From Microvirga terrestris (GTDB lineage: Bacteria; Pseudomonadota; Alphaproteobacteria; Rhizobiales; Beijerinckiaceae): a stretch of DNA of 64,000 bases. The notes beneath the pieces are model-generated. The model did not search any database and had not been told where the DNA came from. It saw only the letters and a list, made by a program, of their open reading frames with translations. The position numbers and the translations under genes are program-made. The stretch lies in assembly GCF_015694425.1 (NCBI RefSeq), contig NZ_JADQDN010000004.1, positions 1 to 64,000 on the forward strand, given 5' to 3'. Positions 54,644-64,000 of the stretch are shown here, piece by piece (positions within the stretch are counted from its first letter, which is position 1; every line of letters starts with the position of its first letter).

Positions 54644-56364
54644 GCACGGGCCCCATAGCGCAGGCCGCCGAGATCCTTCTTGTCGAGGATTCGGAGACCC
54701 AGGCGCTGCAGCTGCGCCACATGCTGGAGACGAACGGCTTTCATGTCTCCTGGCGCTCGACTGCGGAGGCCGCCCTCGACGGGCTGAACGAGAAGCTTCC
54801 CGACCTCGTTATCGCCGATTTCCACCTGCCCGGCATGAACGGGGATGAGCTGACCCGGCAGATGCGCCTGAACGTTCGCACCCGCGCCATTCCGGTCATC
54901 ATGCTCACGGAAGCCCGGGAGCGCACCGTCGAGCGGCAGGGCCTGGAGAGCGGGGCCGACGCCTACATTTCCAAATCCGCCGAACAGGAGCTGATCATCC
55001 TGCGGATCAAGGCGCTTCTGCGCCGGCGTCCATCGCTCACCAGCGATGAGCAGGAGGAGCGGCAGTCTCCCAGTTTCGGAACGTTTCGTCGGGCCTGCAT
55101 CCTGATCGTGGACGACAGCATCACCCGCCGCACCTACCTTCAGGACATGCTGGCCCACGAGGGCTATGCGGTCACCGCCGCTCCCAATCCTGGCGAGGCC
55201 CTGCGGCTCGTGCACTCGGTGGATGCCACCTGGGACTGCATCCTGGTGAACCTGCTCAGTCCGGGCTTCGACGGCATCGAACTCTGCCGCCAGCTGAACC
55301 TGTACCGGGGCTTGGCGCCCCTGCCGGGAGCAGACGCTCCGAGCTTTGCCATCGTGGGCCTGGGCAACGAAGAGGGTGGGCAGCTTCTCGCCCGGGCCTT
55401 TGCCGCAGGGGTGGACGATATCATCCCGACCAGCATCGAGGCCGACGGGATGCGGGTGCGGATCCGCGCGCTCGTGCGGCGCAAGCTCATGCAGGATGAG
55501 AACTGGCGCATCGAGGCGGAGTTGCGCGAGCGTGAGATCGCGCTGGCCCGCGCTCGGGCCGAAGCCGCCTCGGCCGAGGCGCTCGCCAAGGCGAACCGCG
55601 AGCTAGAAGAGGCCAATGACCTCCTGAAGGGAACCCAGGCCCAGCTCGTCCAAGCGGCCAAGATGGCCTCGCTGGGCGAATTGGTGGCGGGCATCGCCCA
55701 TGAGATCAACAATCCCCTGGCCTTCATCCAGGCGCACCAGGGAACCGTTGAACGGCTACTCACGGAAATCGAAGGAAAGCTCCCACCTGAGGCTGGGCTT
55801 GAGCGGCAGGTTCGAAAATCCCTCGACCGGATCGGCGCCATGAAACTCGGGCTCGGCCGGATTCAGGAACTCGTCCTGAATCTCCGGCGCTTCTCGCGTC
55901 TGGACGAAGGCGATTTCCAGACCGTCAACGTGCCCGAATCAATCGAGACCGTTCTGGCTCTCCTGGGTCACAAACTGGGCACCCGAATCGATGTGCGCCG
56001 CCACTACAAGGCGGTTCCGGATCTCTACTGCTCGCCCGCCCTGCTCAATCAGGTCGTGATGAACATCCTCGGCAATGCGGCCGATGCCATCAAGGGGACC
56101 GGCGGCATAGACATTGAAACCGAGAGCAACGAGACAACCTATACGATCAGGATCAACGATACGGGGCCGGGAATCCCACCGGAATTGCGGGAGCGCATCT
56201 TCGAACCGTTCTTCACCACCAAACCCGTTGGGTCTGGAACTGGACTTGGCCTGGCCATCGCCTATAGCGTCGTCCAGGCCCACAAAGGATCGATCACGGT
56301 GACTGGGGGGCCGGCCGGTGGGGCCAGCTTCATCATCACGATCCCGAGGCAGATTGTTTCATGA
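54640..56364 (+). CDS. Hybrid histidine kinase REC-REC-HK (CheS3-like)
   Basis: A 574-residue soluble kinase. Receiver 1 (~10-125) is complete with acceptor Asp60 ([11 protein letters not shown]). Receiver 2 (~148-275) has the acceptor replaced by Asn204 ([13 protein letters not shown]) and lacks the conserved Lys (DIIPTS). A coiled coil (~285-335) leads to the H-box [20 protein letters not shown] (His354) and an HATPase domain with G-boxes ([22 protein letters not shown]). The layout equals CheS3 of the Rhodospirillum centenum Che3 system, which receives signal from CheA3. It overlaps cheB and the next kinase by 4 bp each. Confidence 0.9.
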   Translation: MSTGPIAQAAEILLVEDSETQALQLRHMLETNGFHVSWRSTAEAALDGLNEKLPDLVIADFHLPGMNGDELTRQMRLNVRTRAIPVIMLTEARERTVERQGLESGADAYISKSAEQELIILRIKALLRRRPSLTSDEQEERQSPSFGTFRRACILIVDDSITRRTYLQDMLAHEGYAVTAAPNPGEALRLVHSVDATWDCILVNLLSPGFDGIELCRQLNLYRGLAPLPGADAPSFAIVGLGNEEGGQLLARAFAAGVDDIIPTSIEADGMRVRIRALVRRKLMQDENWRIEAELREREIALARARAEAASAEALAKANRELEEANDLLKGTQAQLVQAAKMASLGELVAGIAHEINNPLAFIQAHQGTVERLLTEIEGKLPPEAGLERQVRKSLDRIGAMKLGLGRIQELVLNLRRFSRLDEGDFQTVNVPESIETVLALLGHKLGTRIDVRRHYKAVPDLYCSPALLNQVVMNILGNAADAIKGTGGIDIETESNETTYTIRINDTGPGIPPELRERIFEPFFTTKPVGSGTGLGLAIAYSVVQAHKGSITVTGGPAGGASFIITIPRQIVS

Positions 56365-58262
56365 CCTTGCCGAGCGAGATGACTTCAACGAATGGCACGA
56401 TCCTGGTGGTCGACGACGAGCCGGATATTCTGGTCGCACTCGAAGATCTGTTCGAGAACGATTACAGGGTGCTGACAGCCTCGTCTCCGCTCAAAGCGCT
56501 CGAGATCCTCCGGCACGAACCGGAAGTCGCCATCATCATCTCGGACCAGCGCATGCCTGAAATGCAAGGCGATGAGTTTTTGGCCAAGGCCCGGGATGTG
56601 TCCGACGCAGAGGCGATTCTCCTTACAGGATATGCGGACCTGAAAGCGGTGATCGGCGCGGTCAACAAGGGCCGCATCATGGCCTATGTACCCAAGCCCT
56701 GGGAGCCCACCGCCCTTTCCAATATGGTGGCCGCGGCCTATCAGCGGCGCCTCCTTGCACGGGAACTCGATACCGAGCGCGCGCTTCTGCACGGGCTGAT
56801 GGAGAGCACGGGCGATCTGATCTCGTTCAAAGATCCGGAAGGCCGCTTCGTGCGCCTGAACGCCGGCAAGGCCAGGAGCCTCGGTGGCACGGCCGGCGAC
56901 TGCCTGGGCCACAAGGAGAGGGATTACATTTCGCCTGAGCGGGCGACGATGATCGAGGAGGCCGAGCGGCGCGCCATCCAAGCCCGTCAGCCCGACGAGG
57001 TGATCGAGGAGCGCACCCTGCCCGACGGCAAGACGCAGTGGTTTCTCATCAACCACATCCCGATCCTCGATGATCAGGGCAATGTGACGAATCTCGCCAC
57101 CATCGAGCGCGACATCACGGAACGCAAGCTGATGGAGTTGCGCCTGCGTCAGGCCGACAAGATGCAGGCTCTCGGCACCCTCGCCGGCGGTGTGGCACAT
57201 GACTTCAACAATCTGCTGATGGCCGTGCTCGGCAGCCTGGACCTCGCGTCGCGCCGGGCTCCCGACGATCCACGGCTGACGCGCCTTCTGCAGAATGCCA
57301 CCTATGCGGCGGAGCGGGGTGCATCCCTGACCCAGAGGCTCCTGAGCTTCAGCCGCCAGCGGGACCTGAGATTGCAGGCTGTTGACGTGAACCAGGTCAT
57401 TACCGGCATGAGCGATCTGCTCATCCGCACGCTCGGCGGCGTGATTCGGATCGAGAAGCACCTCGCAGATGAACTGTGGACCGCCATGGTCGATCCGGAC
57501 CAGCTCGAACTGGCCATCCTGAACCTGTGCATCAATGCCCGCGACGCCATAACCGAGAGCGGGGTTCTCACCCTCTCGACCCGCAACGAGGTGGTCGAGG
57601 AAGGCCGGATCAATGATCTCCCCGGCGGGGATTACGTGCTGATCTCGGTGGCGGATACCGGCACCGGCATTCCACCGGAGGTTTTGGCGCGGGTGCTTGA
57701 GCCCTTCTTCACAACGAAGGAGGTGGGCAAGGGTACGGGTCTGGGGCTTCCCATGGTCTATGGGCTGGCGCAGCAATCCGGCGGCACTGTGACGATCCAC
57801 AGCACGCTCGGCGTCGGCACGACGGTGGAACTCTATCTCTCACGTGCCACAGAGGCACAGGACGGCAGACCTCACGAGGAGCAGTCCATCGCCCTCGATG
57901 CTCCCAAAGTGCGGATCCTGCTTGTAGATGACGATGCGGAAGTTCGCACGGTGACGGCGGCTTACCTGAACGAGATGGGTCACCGTGTCGTCGAGGCCGC
58001 CGACGGATCTTCAGCCCTCGATATCCTGAAAACCGACGATCAGCTCGATGTGCTGATCGCGGATTTTGCCATGCCCGGCATGACGGGGATCGAACTCGCC
58101 GACAAGGCGCGCGAGGCCCGTCCCGGCCTTGGCATCATGGTTGTGACCGGCTACGCCGATCCCAAACGTGTGCCGGACGGCTACCTGATGTTGCACAAGC
58201 CTTTCACTCGCGCCGACCTCGCCGTAAAGGTCCGTGAGGCGGCCGGGCAGAAGCAGGAATGA
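56361..58262 (+). CDS. Hybrid histidine kinase REC-PAS-HK-REC
   Basis: A 633-residue soluble kinase and the last gene of the cluster. The N-terminal receiver has acceptor Asp62 (IIISDQRMPEMQGDEF). A PAS domain follows (~150-260, ending TIERDITERKLMELRL), then the H-box TLAGGVAHDFNNLLMAVLGS (His280), HATPase (ADTGTGIPPEVLARV, GKGTGLGLPMVYGLAQ), and a second receiver with Asp568 (VLIADFAMPGMTGIEL). No DNA-binding or GGDEF domain is present, so the final output must be another protein or a further relay. Confidence 0.91.
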   Translation: MTLPSEMTSTNGTILVVDDEPDILVALEDLFENDYRVLTASSPLKALEILRHEPEVAIIISDQRMPEMQGDEFLAKARDVSDAEAILLTGYADLKAVIGAVNKGRIMAYVPKPWEPTALSNMVAAAYQRRLLARELDTERALLHGLMESTGDLISFKDPEGRFVRLNAGKARSLGGTAGDCLGHKERDYISPERATMIEEAERRAIQARQPDEVIEERTLPDGKTQWFLINHIPILDDQGNVTNLATIERDITERKLMELRLRQADKMQALGTLAGGVAHDFNNLLMAVLGSLDLASRRAPDDPRLTRLLQNATYAAERGASLTQRLLSFSRQRDLRLQAVDVNQVITGMSDLLIRTLGGVIRIEKHLADELWTAMVDPDQLELAILNLCINARDAITESGVLTLSTRNEVVEEGRINDLPGGDYVLISVADTGTGIPPEVLARVLEPFFTTKEVGKGTGLGLPMVYGLAQQSGGTVTIHSTLGVGTTVELYLSRATEAQDGRPHEEQSIALDAPKVRILLVDDDAEVRTVTAAYLNEMGHRVVEAADGSSALDILKTDDQLDVLIADFAMPGMTGIELADKAREARPGLGIMVVTGYADPKRVPDGYLMLHKPFTRADLAVKVREAAGQKQE

Positions 58263-58298
58263 TGGCGCTTCCTGCCGGCCGGACCCCTGGCTGGATTG

Positions 58299-58329
58299 TG
58301 GACAACCCTGTTCTTGGCAGGGCTGTCCA
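58299..58329 (+). terminator. Hairpin after the chemosensory cluster
   Basis: TGGACA-A-CCCTG and CAGGG-C-TGTCCA form an 11-bp stem with one A-C mismatch and a 7-nt loop, 37 bp after the last kinase stop codon. No T-tract follows, so a terminator role is only plausible. Confidence 0.4.
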
Positions 58330-58516
58330 AAGTTGTGAAGAATCGCGGAAATTTGACCAGAAAGCTGCTCTTAGAGGCTGCCGCAGGCACAGAAAATGGT
58401 TAATTTCCTCTAAAAATTATCCATTGTTGCATCGACAGATTGACAATATCGGGGCTTCGCACCTTAACTCCGTCACAGAACGGCCATGAGTAGAGCCGTC
58501 TCAGAGGATCAAGGTA

Positions 58517-60118
58517 ATGAAAAAATCAGCCCTCTTCGCAGCTATCTGCGTTCCGGCCTTCCTGGCCGCCGCTCCCCTGGCCGCCAAAACCCTCGTCTAC
58601 TGCTCCGAAGGTAGCCCGGAGAACTTTTACCCCGGCATCAACACCACCGGCACCTCGTTCGATGTGAACGAGCATATCTACGACAACATCGTTGATTTCG
58701 AGCGCGGTGGCACGCAGGTCGTTCCAGGGCTCGCCGAAAAGTGGGACATTTCGGCTGACGGCACGGTCTACACCTTCCACATCCGCAAGAACGCCAAGTT
58801 CCACTCCAACAAGAGCTTCAAGCCGACCCGCAACGTGAACGCCGATGACATCGTGTTCATGATCGAGCGTCAGTGGAAGGAAGACAATCCTTACTTTAAG
58901 GTGACGAGCCCGAACCACTCCTACTTCACCGACATGGGCATGCCCAAGCTGCTGAAGTCTGTCGAGAAGGTTGATGACTACACTGTCCGGATCACGCTCA
59001 ACCAGCCGGAAGCCCCATTCCTGGCGAACCTTGCCATGCAGTGGGCGGGCGTTCAGTCGAAGGAATACGCCGACGCCATGTTGAAGGCCGGCACCCCGGA
59101 GAAGATCGACCAGGATCCGATCGGCTCGGGCCCCTTCACGCTCGTCAACTACCAGAAGGACGCCATCGTTCGCTTCAAAGCTTTCCCGGAATATTGGGGA
59201 GGCAAGGCGAAGATCGACGATCTCGTGTTCGCGATTACCCCTGATGCTTCCGTCCGCTGGGCGAAGCTCCAGAAGGGCGAATGCCACGTCATGCCGTATC
59301 CGAATCCGGCTGACATCGAGGCCATCAAGAAGGACCCGAACGTCACGCTCATGGAGCAGGCTGGGCTGAATGTCGGCTACCTCGCTTATCAGACCACGAA
59401 GAAGCCCTTCGACGACGTACGCGTCCGCAAGGCCTTCAACATGGCCATGAACAAGAAGGCCATCGTCGACGCCGTGTTCCTCGGTTCGGGCGTTCCTGCA
59501 ACGAACCCGATCCCGCCGTCCATGTGGTCGTTCAACAAGTCCATCAAAGACGACGAGTACAATCCCGAAGCGGCCAAGAAGCTCCTGGCCGAGGCTGGCT
59601 ACCCGAACGGTCTTGAGACCGACCTCTGGGCTATGCCGGTGCAGCGTCCCTACAACCCGAATGCACGCCGCATCGCCGAGCTCATGCAGGCCGACCTCGC
59701 CAAGATCGGCGTGAAGGCTGAGATCAAGAGCTTCGAGTGGGGCGAGTACCGCAAGCGGGCCCAGGCTGGCGAACACCAGATGGCTCAGCTCGGCTGGACC
59801 GGCGACAACGGCGACCCGGATAACTTCCTGCACACCCTGCTGGGCTGCGCCTCGGCGCAGAGCAACTCCGGCTCGAACATCGCCAAGTGGTGCTACAAGC
59901 CCTTCGATGATCTCGTGACCAAGGCCAAAGTCGTCACCAACCAGGCCGAGCGTACCAAGCTCTATGAAGAAGCTCAGAAGATCTTCAAGGAGCAGGCTCC
60001 TTGGTTCACGGTGGCTCACGCCGTGCAGCTGAAGCCGGTCCGCAAGGAAGTGGTGGACTTCAAGCTCTCGCCGTTTGGACGCCACACCTTCTACGGCGTG
60101 GACATCAAGGGCAAATAA
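58517..60118 (+). CDS. dppA: Dipeptide/oligopeptide ABC transporter binding protein
   Basis: A 533-residue SBP family 5 (DppA-type) periplasmic protein with a signal peptide (MKKSALFAAICVPAFLAAAP, cleavage near LAA-K). DppA-like segments include TLVYCSEGSPENFYPGINTT, RNVNADDIVFMIERQW and LGWTGDNGDPDNFLHTLLGC. AAGG precedes the ATG. A TTGACA-17 nt-CTTAAC promoter-like pair lies near 58440-58470. It likely binds dipeptides (possibly haem or delta-aminolevulinate in related systems). Confidence 0.93.
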   Translation: MKKSALFAAICVPAFLAAAPLAAKTLVYCSEGSPENFYPGINTTGTSFDVNEHIYDNIVDFERGGTQVVPGLAEKWDISADGTVYTFHIRKNAKFHSNKSFKPTRNVNADDIVFMIERQWKEDNPYFKVTSPNHSYFTDMGMPKLLKSVEKVDDYTVRITLNQPEAPFLANLAMQWAGVQSKEYADAMLKAGTPEKIDQDPIGSGPFTLVNYQKDAIVRFKAFPEYWGGKAKIDDLVFAITPDASVRWAKLQKGECHVMPYPNPADIEAIKKDPNVTLMEQAGLNVGYLAYQTTKKPFDDVRVRKAFNMAMNKKAIVDAVFLGSGVPATNPIPPSMWSFNKSIKDDEYNPEAAKKLLAEAGYPNGLETDLWAMPVQRPYNPNARRIAELMQADLAKIGVKAEIKSFEWGEYRKRAQAGEHQMAQLGWTGDNGDPDNFLHTLLGCASAQSNSGSNIAKWCYKPFDDLVTKAKVVTNQAERTKLYEEAQKIFKEQAPWFTVAHAVQLKPVRKEVVDFKLSPFGRHTFYGVDIKGK

Positions 60119-60137
60119 GCTTCTATCCCGTCAACCT

Positions 60138-60170
60138 GGCGGAGCGGCCTCATGGCCGCTCCGCCTTTTT
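60138..60170 (+). terminator. Intrinsic terminator between dppA and dppB
   Basis: GGCGGAGCGGCC-TCAT-GGCCGCTCCGCC followed by five T residues: a perfect 12-bp stem with tetraloop and T-tract, ending 12 bp before the dppB start. It should cut off much of the transcript and keep the binding protein in excess over the membrane subunits. Confidence 0.85.
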
Positions 60171-60181
60171 CCGTTTTGGCC

Positions 60182-61192
60182 ATGCTTAGATTCATCCTGA
60201 CCCGCGTCAGCCTGATCATTCCGACATTCATCGGAATCACGCTGCTCGCCTTCTTCCTAATCCGCCTCGTGCCCGGCGATCCGATCGAAACCCTTGCAGG
60301 CGAGCGCGGCATCGATCCCGCGCGCCACGAGCAGCTGCGCAAGGAATACGGCTTCGACAAGCCGATCATCGTCCAGTACGGGATCTATCTGGCTCGGGTC
60401 CTCCAAGGCGATCTCGGCAAGTCGATGATCACGCAGGAGCCGGTGCTGAACGAGTTCTCGTCGCTGTTCCCGGCCACCATCGAGCTGGCCCTTTGCGCCA
60501 TCATCTTTGCTCTTGTCTTAGGCCTTCCCGCCGGCATCATCGCGGCCATCCGGCGAAACTCGATTTTCGACCATGGTGTAATGGGCATTTCACTCGCGGG
60601 CTATTCCATGCCGATCTTCTGGTGGGGGCTCATTCTCATTCTGCTGTTCTCGGTGCAGTTCGACCTGACGCCCGTTTCGGGCCGCATCGACGTTCTGTAT
60701 TACATCGAGCCCATTACCGGCTTCCTTCTGATCGACACCCTGCTTTCCGATGAACCCGAAGCCTTCTGGTCGGCTGTCAATCATTTGATCCTGCCTACCA
60801 TCGTGCTCGGCACGGTGCCGCTCGCGGTGATTGCGCGCATGACCCGCTCGGCCATGCTTGAGGTTCTAGGCGAGGATTACATTCGTACCGCCAAGGCCAA
60901 GGGTCTTTCGCGCTTCCGCATCGTCGCACTCCATGCGCTGCGCAACGCACTGATCCCGGTCGTGACCGTGATCGGCCTGCAGATCGGCGTGTTGTTCACC
61001 GGCGCGATCCTCACCGAGACGATCTTCTCCTGGCCCGGTGTCGGCAAGTGGCTCATCGATGCCATCTTCCGGCGTGATTATCCCGTGCTGCAGGGCGGCG
61101 CTCTGCTGCTCGGCGTGGTGGTGATGAGCGTGAACCTTCTCGTCGACCTTGCTTACGGCCTTATCAATCCTCGCATCAGGCATACGCGATGA
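60182..61192 (+). CDS. dppB: Dipeptide ABC transporter permease DppB
   Basis: A 336-residue permease starting MLRFILTRVSLIIPTFIGIT at 60182. A longer frame starts at 60152, but that ATG lies within the terminator hairpin. Six membrane helices and the cytoplasmic EAA loop (VLGEDYIRTAKAKGLSRFRI) are typical of DppB/OppB. The stop overlaps dppC by 4 bp. Confidence 0.94.
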   Translation: MLRFILTRVSLIIPTFIGITLLAFFLIRLVPGDPIETLAGERGIDPARHEQLRKEYGFDKPIIVQYGIYLARVLQGDLGKSMITQEPVLNEFSSLFPATIELALCAIIFALVLGLPAGIIAAIRRNSIFDHGVMGISLAGYSMPIFWWGLILILLFSVQFDLTPVSGRIDVLYYIEPITGFLLIDTLLSDEPEAFWSAVNHLILPTIVLGTVPLAVIARMTRSAMLEVLGEDYIRTAKAKGLSRFRIVALHALRNALIPVVTVIGLQIGVLFTGAILTETIFSWPGVGKWLIDAIFRRDYPVLQGGALLLGVVVMSVNLLVDLAYGLINPRIRHTR

Positions 61193-62100
61193 CCACTGAA
61201 ACCATGGAAGCTCCGGCCATCGCAGTGCCGACGGCCACCCCTCCTCACCCGGTGCGCGAGTTCTGGGGCTATTTCAGCGCCAACCATGGCGCTGTCGCTG
61301 GCTTGGTGATCATTGTGGCCGTCATACTCGTCGCGCTGCTCGCCGATGTGATCGCTCCCCACGATCCTAATCTCACCAACACCGCAATCGCCCTGAAGCC
61401 GCCGTTCTGGCAGGAAGGCGGCTCGATTTCCTACCCACTCGGCACTGATCCCATCGGGCGTGACATCCTCTCCCGCCTTATCTACGGCGCCCAGCTGTCG
61501 CTGCTCATCGGCATCGTGGTGGTGGCGATCTCCATCGCAATCGGCACCGTTCTCGGCCTCGTGGCGGGTTTCTTCCGCGGTCTGACCGAGATCTTCATCA
61601 TGCGCCTGATGGACATCATCCTTACGCTGCCGAGCCTTCTGCTCGCCATCGTGATCGTGGCGGTGCTGGGCCCAGGCCTGATGAACGCCATGCTGGCTGT
61701 GGCCCTCGTGATCCTGCCGCATTACGTGCGCCTTGCCCGCGCGGCGGTGATCACCGAAACCTCCAAGGATTACGTGACGGCTGCCCGTGTCAGCGGCGCC
61801 GGTACGACGCGCCTGATGTTCAGGGAGGTGCTGCCCAACTGCACCGCGCCCCTCATCGTGCAGGCGTCGCTCGGCATCTCCACCGCCATCCTGGATGCGG
61901 CAGCCCTGGGCTTCCTCGGCCTCGGTGCGCAGCCTCCGTCGCCTGAATGGGGCACCATGCTGGCCGATGCCCGCGAGTTCGTTCTCCGCGCCTGGTGGGT
62001 CGTGACCTTCCCGGGTCTGGCGATCCTCATCACGGTGCTTGCCTTCAATCTTCTGGGCGACGGTCTTCGCGACGCCCTCGATCCAAAACTGAAGCGCTGA
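61189..62100 (+). CDS. dppC: Dipeptide ABC transporter permease DppC
   Basis: A 303-residue permease with an N-terminal cytoplasmic extension, six membrane helices, and the EAA loop [20 protein letters not shown]. The periplasmic loop [15 protein letters not shown] sequence (here [20 protein letters not shown]) is characteristic of DppC/OppC. Its start overlaps dppB and dppD begins 2 bp after its stop. Confidence 0.94.
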   Translation: MTTETMEAPAIAVPTATPPHPVREFWGYFSANHGAVAGLVIIVAVILVALLADVIAPHDPNLTNTAIALKPPFWQEGGSISYPLGTDPIGRDILSRLIYGAQLSLLIGIVVVAISIAIGTVLGLVAGFFRGLTEIFIMRLMDIILTLPSLLLAIVIVAVLGPGLMNAMLAVALVILPHYVRLARAAVITETSKDYVTAARVSGAGTTRLMFREVLPNCTAPLIVQASLGISTAILDAAALGFLGLGAQPPSPEWGTMLADAREFVLRAWWVVTFPGLAILITVLAFNLLGDGLRDALDPKLKR

Positions 62101-62102
62101 TC

Positions 62103-63115
<1,013 letters not shown>

Positions 63116-63119
<4 letters not shown>

Positions 63120-64000
63120 AGGCTCCCGTTGTCGAAGCCAAGGGCCTGAAGCAGGTCTATAAAATCAAACGCGGCCTGTTCAAGGAGCCTGGCAATCTGC
63201 AGGCGGTGGGTGGCATTTCCTTTGCCATCGAACCCGGCAAGACGTTGGCCGTTGTGGGCGAATCCGGCTGCGGCAAGTCCACGCTTGCCCGCATGGTGAC
63301 GCTGATCGAGAAGCCGACTGAGGGTCAGCTCACCCTCGATGGTATCGATGCTGTCAACACGCCGGCAAACTATGCCAAGGATCTGCGCCGAATGGTGCAG
63401 TTCGTGTTCCAAAATCCCTACGGCTCGCTCAACCCGCGCAAGAAGGTGGGCACGATCCTGGAGGAGCCGCTGGCCATCAACACCAAGCTCTCAAGCGCGG
63501 AGCGCACCGAACGTGCGCGGGCCATGATGGCGAAGGTGGGCTTGCGGCCTGAGCACTACGGCCGCTATCCCCACATGTTTTCCGGCGGCCAGCGGCAGCG
63601 TATCGCGATCGCGCGGGCACTTATGCTCTCGCCGAAGCTCGTGGTGGCGGACGAGCCGGTCTCGGCCCTCGACGTGTCGATCCAGGCGCAGGTGCTCAAC
63701 CTATTGGCCGACCTGCAGGAAGAGATGGGATTGGCTTATCTTTTCATCTCGCACGACCTCGGCGTGGTCCGCCATATCGCCCATGACGTGCTCGTCATGT
63801 ATCTGGGCCATGCGGTCGAGCATGGGCCTAAGGAAAAGATCTACGCGCGGCCGCTGCATCCCTATACGCAGGCGCTTCTGTCATCGACGCCCGGCATCAC
63901 AGGCGTGAAGCGCAAGCGCATCATTCTGAAAGGGGAGCTACCCTCGCCGCTCAATCCGCCGAAAGGCTGCGTGTTCTCGACCCGCTGCCCCTATGTGACG
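63116..64000 (+). CDS. dppF: Dipeptide ABC transporter ATP-binding protein DppF (runs off window)
   Basis: The frame opens at GTG 63116 (GGAGG upstream), overlaps the dppD stop, and remains open to the window edge after ~295 residues. Walker [10 protein letters not shown], signature FSGGQRQRI, Walker [15 protein letters not shown] and the family C-terminal motif [10 protein letters not shown] are visible, so only the last few dozen residues are missing. It is the second ATPase of the Dpp importer. Confidence 0.93.

Noticed and set aside
58526..60085. 519-codon minus-strand frame
   Set aside because: Antisense shadow of dppA, whose signal peptide and family motifs are clear.

Overview
This window reads as chromosomal DNA of a GC-rich alphaproteobacterium of the Hyphomicrobiales, most like the Methylobacteriaceae/Microvirga group. 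That placement is inferred from the codon bias, a BcsN-type cellulose operon, Zur, a glutaryl-CoA dehydrogenase/CoA-transferase locus and the many GTG/TTG starts. I see no rRNA, tRNA, CRISPR array, insertion sequence or prophage. Coding density is high.

Layout. 1-6073 (minus strand) is a type I secretion operon: two tandem ABC permease-ATPases, an HlyD-type adaptor and the N-terminus of a large repeat-type exported protein that leaves the window. 6.5-13 kb holds a LysR regulator, small hypothetical proteins, a LuxR regulator with a degenerate receiver, a membrane GGDEF-EAL protein and a DoxX protein. 13-18.5 kb holds a DUF1194 exported protein, an orphan TTT binding protein, phosphoglucomutase, a VOC protein, a probable small RNA and two small stress-type genes. 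18.7-25.9 kb is a LacI-controlled sugar ABC import and catabolism operon with a perfect palindromic operator. 26-27.1 kb holds two Fur-family regulators (Zur and one without visible metal ligands). 27.2-32.1 kb is an RND efflux pump with its TetR repressor. 32.1-36.4 kb is a glutaryl-CoA (lysine-degradation type) operon containing a DapB homologue that lacks the usual catalytic histidines, with a divergent LysR. Then come a Bcr/CflA exporter, the cellulose operon bcsN-A-B-Z plus a TPR protein (37.9-47.0 kb), a Wsp/Che3-like chemosensory cluster on the same strand (47.1-58.3 kb), and a dipeptide ABC operon dppABCDF (58.5 kb to the right edge).

How it works together. Three blocks point to control of a sessile state: the type I secreted surface protein, the c-di-GMP turnover enzyme, and cellulose synthase (PilZ domain in BcsA) next to a chemosensory array. 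The array has no CheY or diguanylate cyclase output and ends in two hybrid histidine kinases. The most novel item is a pair of matching leader elements, one upstream of the type I secretion operon and one upstream of the GGDEF-EAL gene. They share a 15-nt identical core, three helices whose arms differ but keep pairing, and a similarly spaced promoter. I propose them as two copies of a cis-regulatory structured RNA (riboswitch-like) that I cannot assign to a known class.
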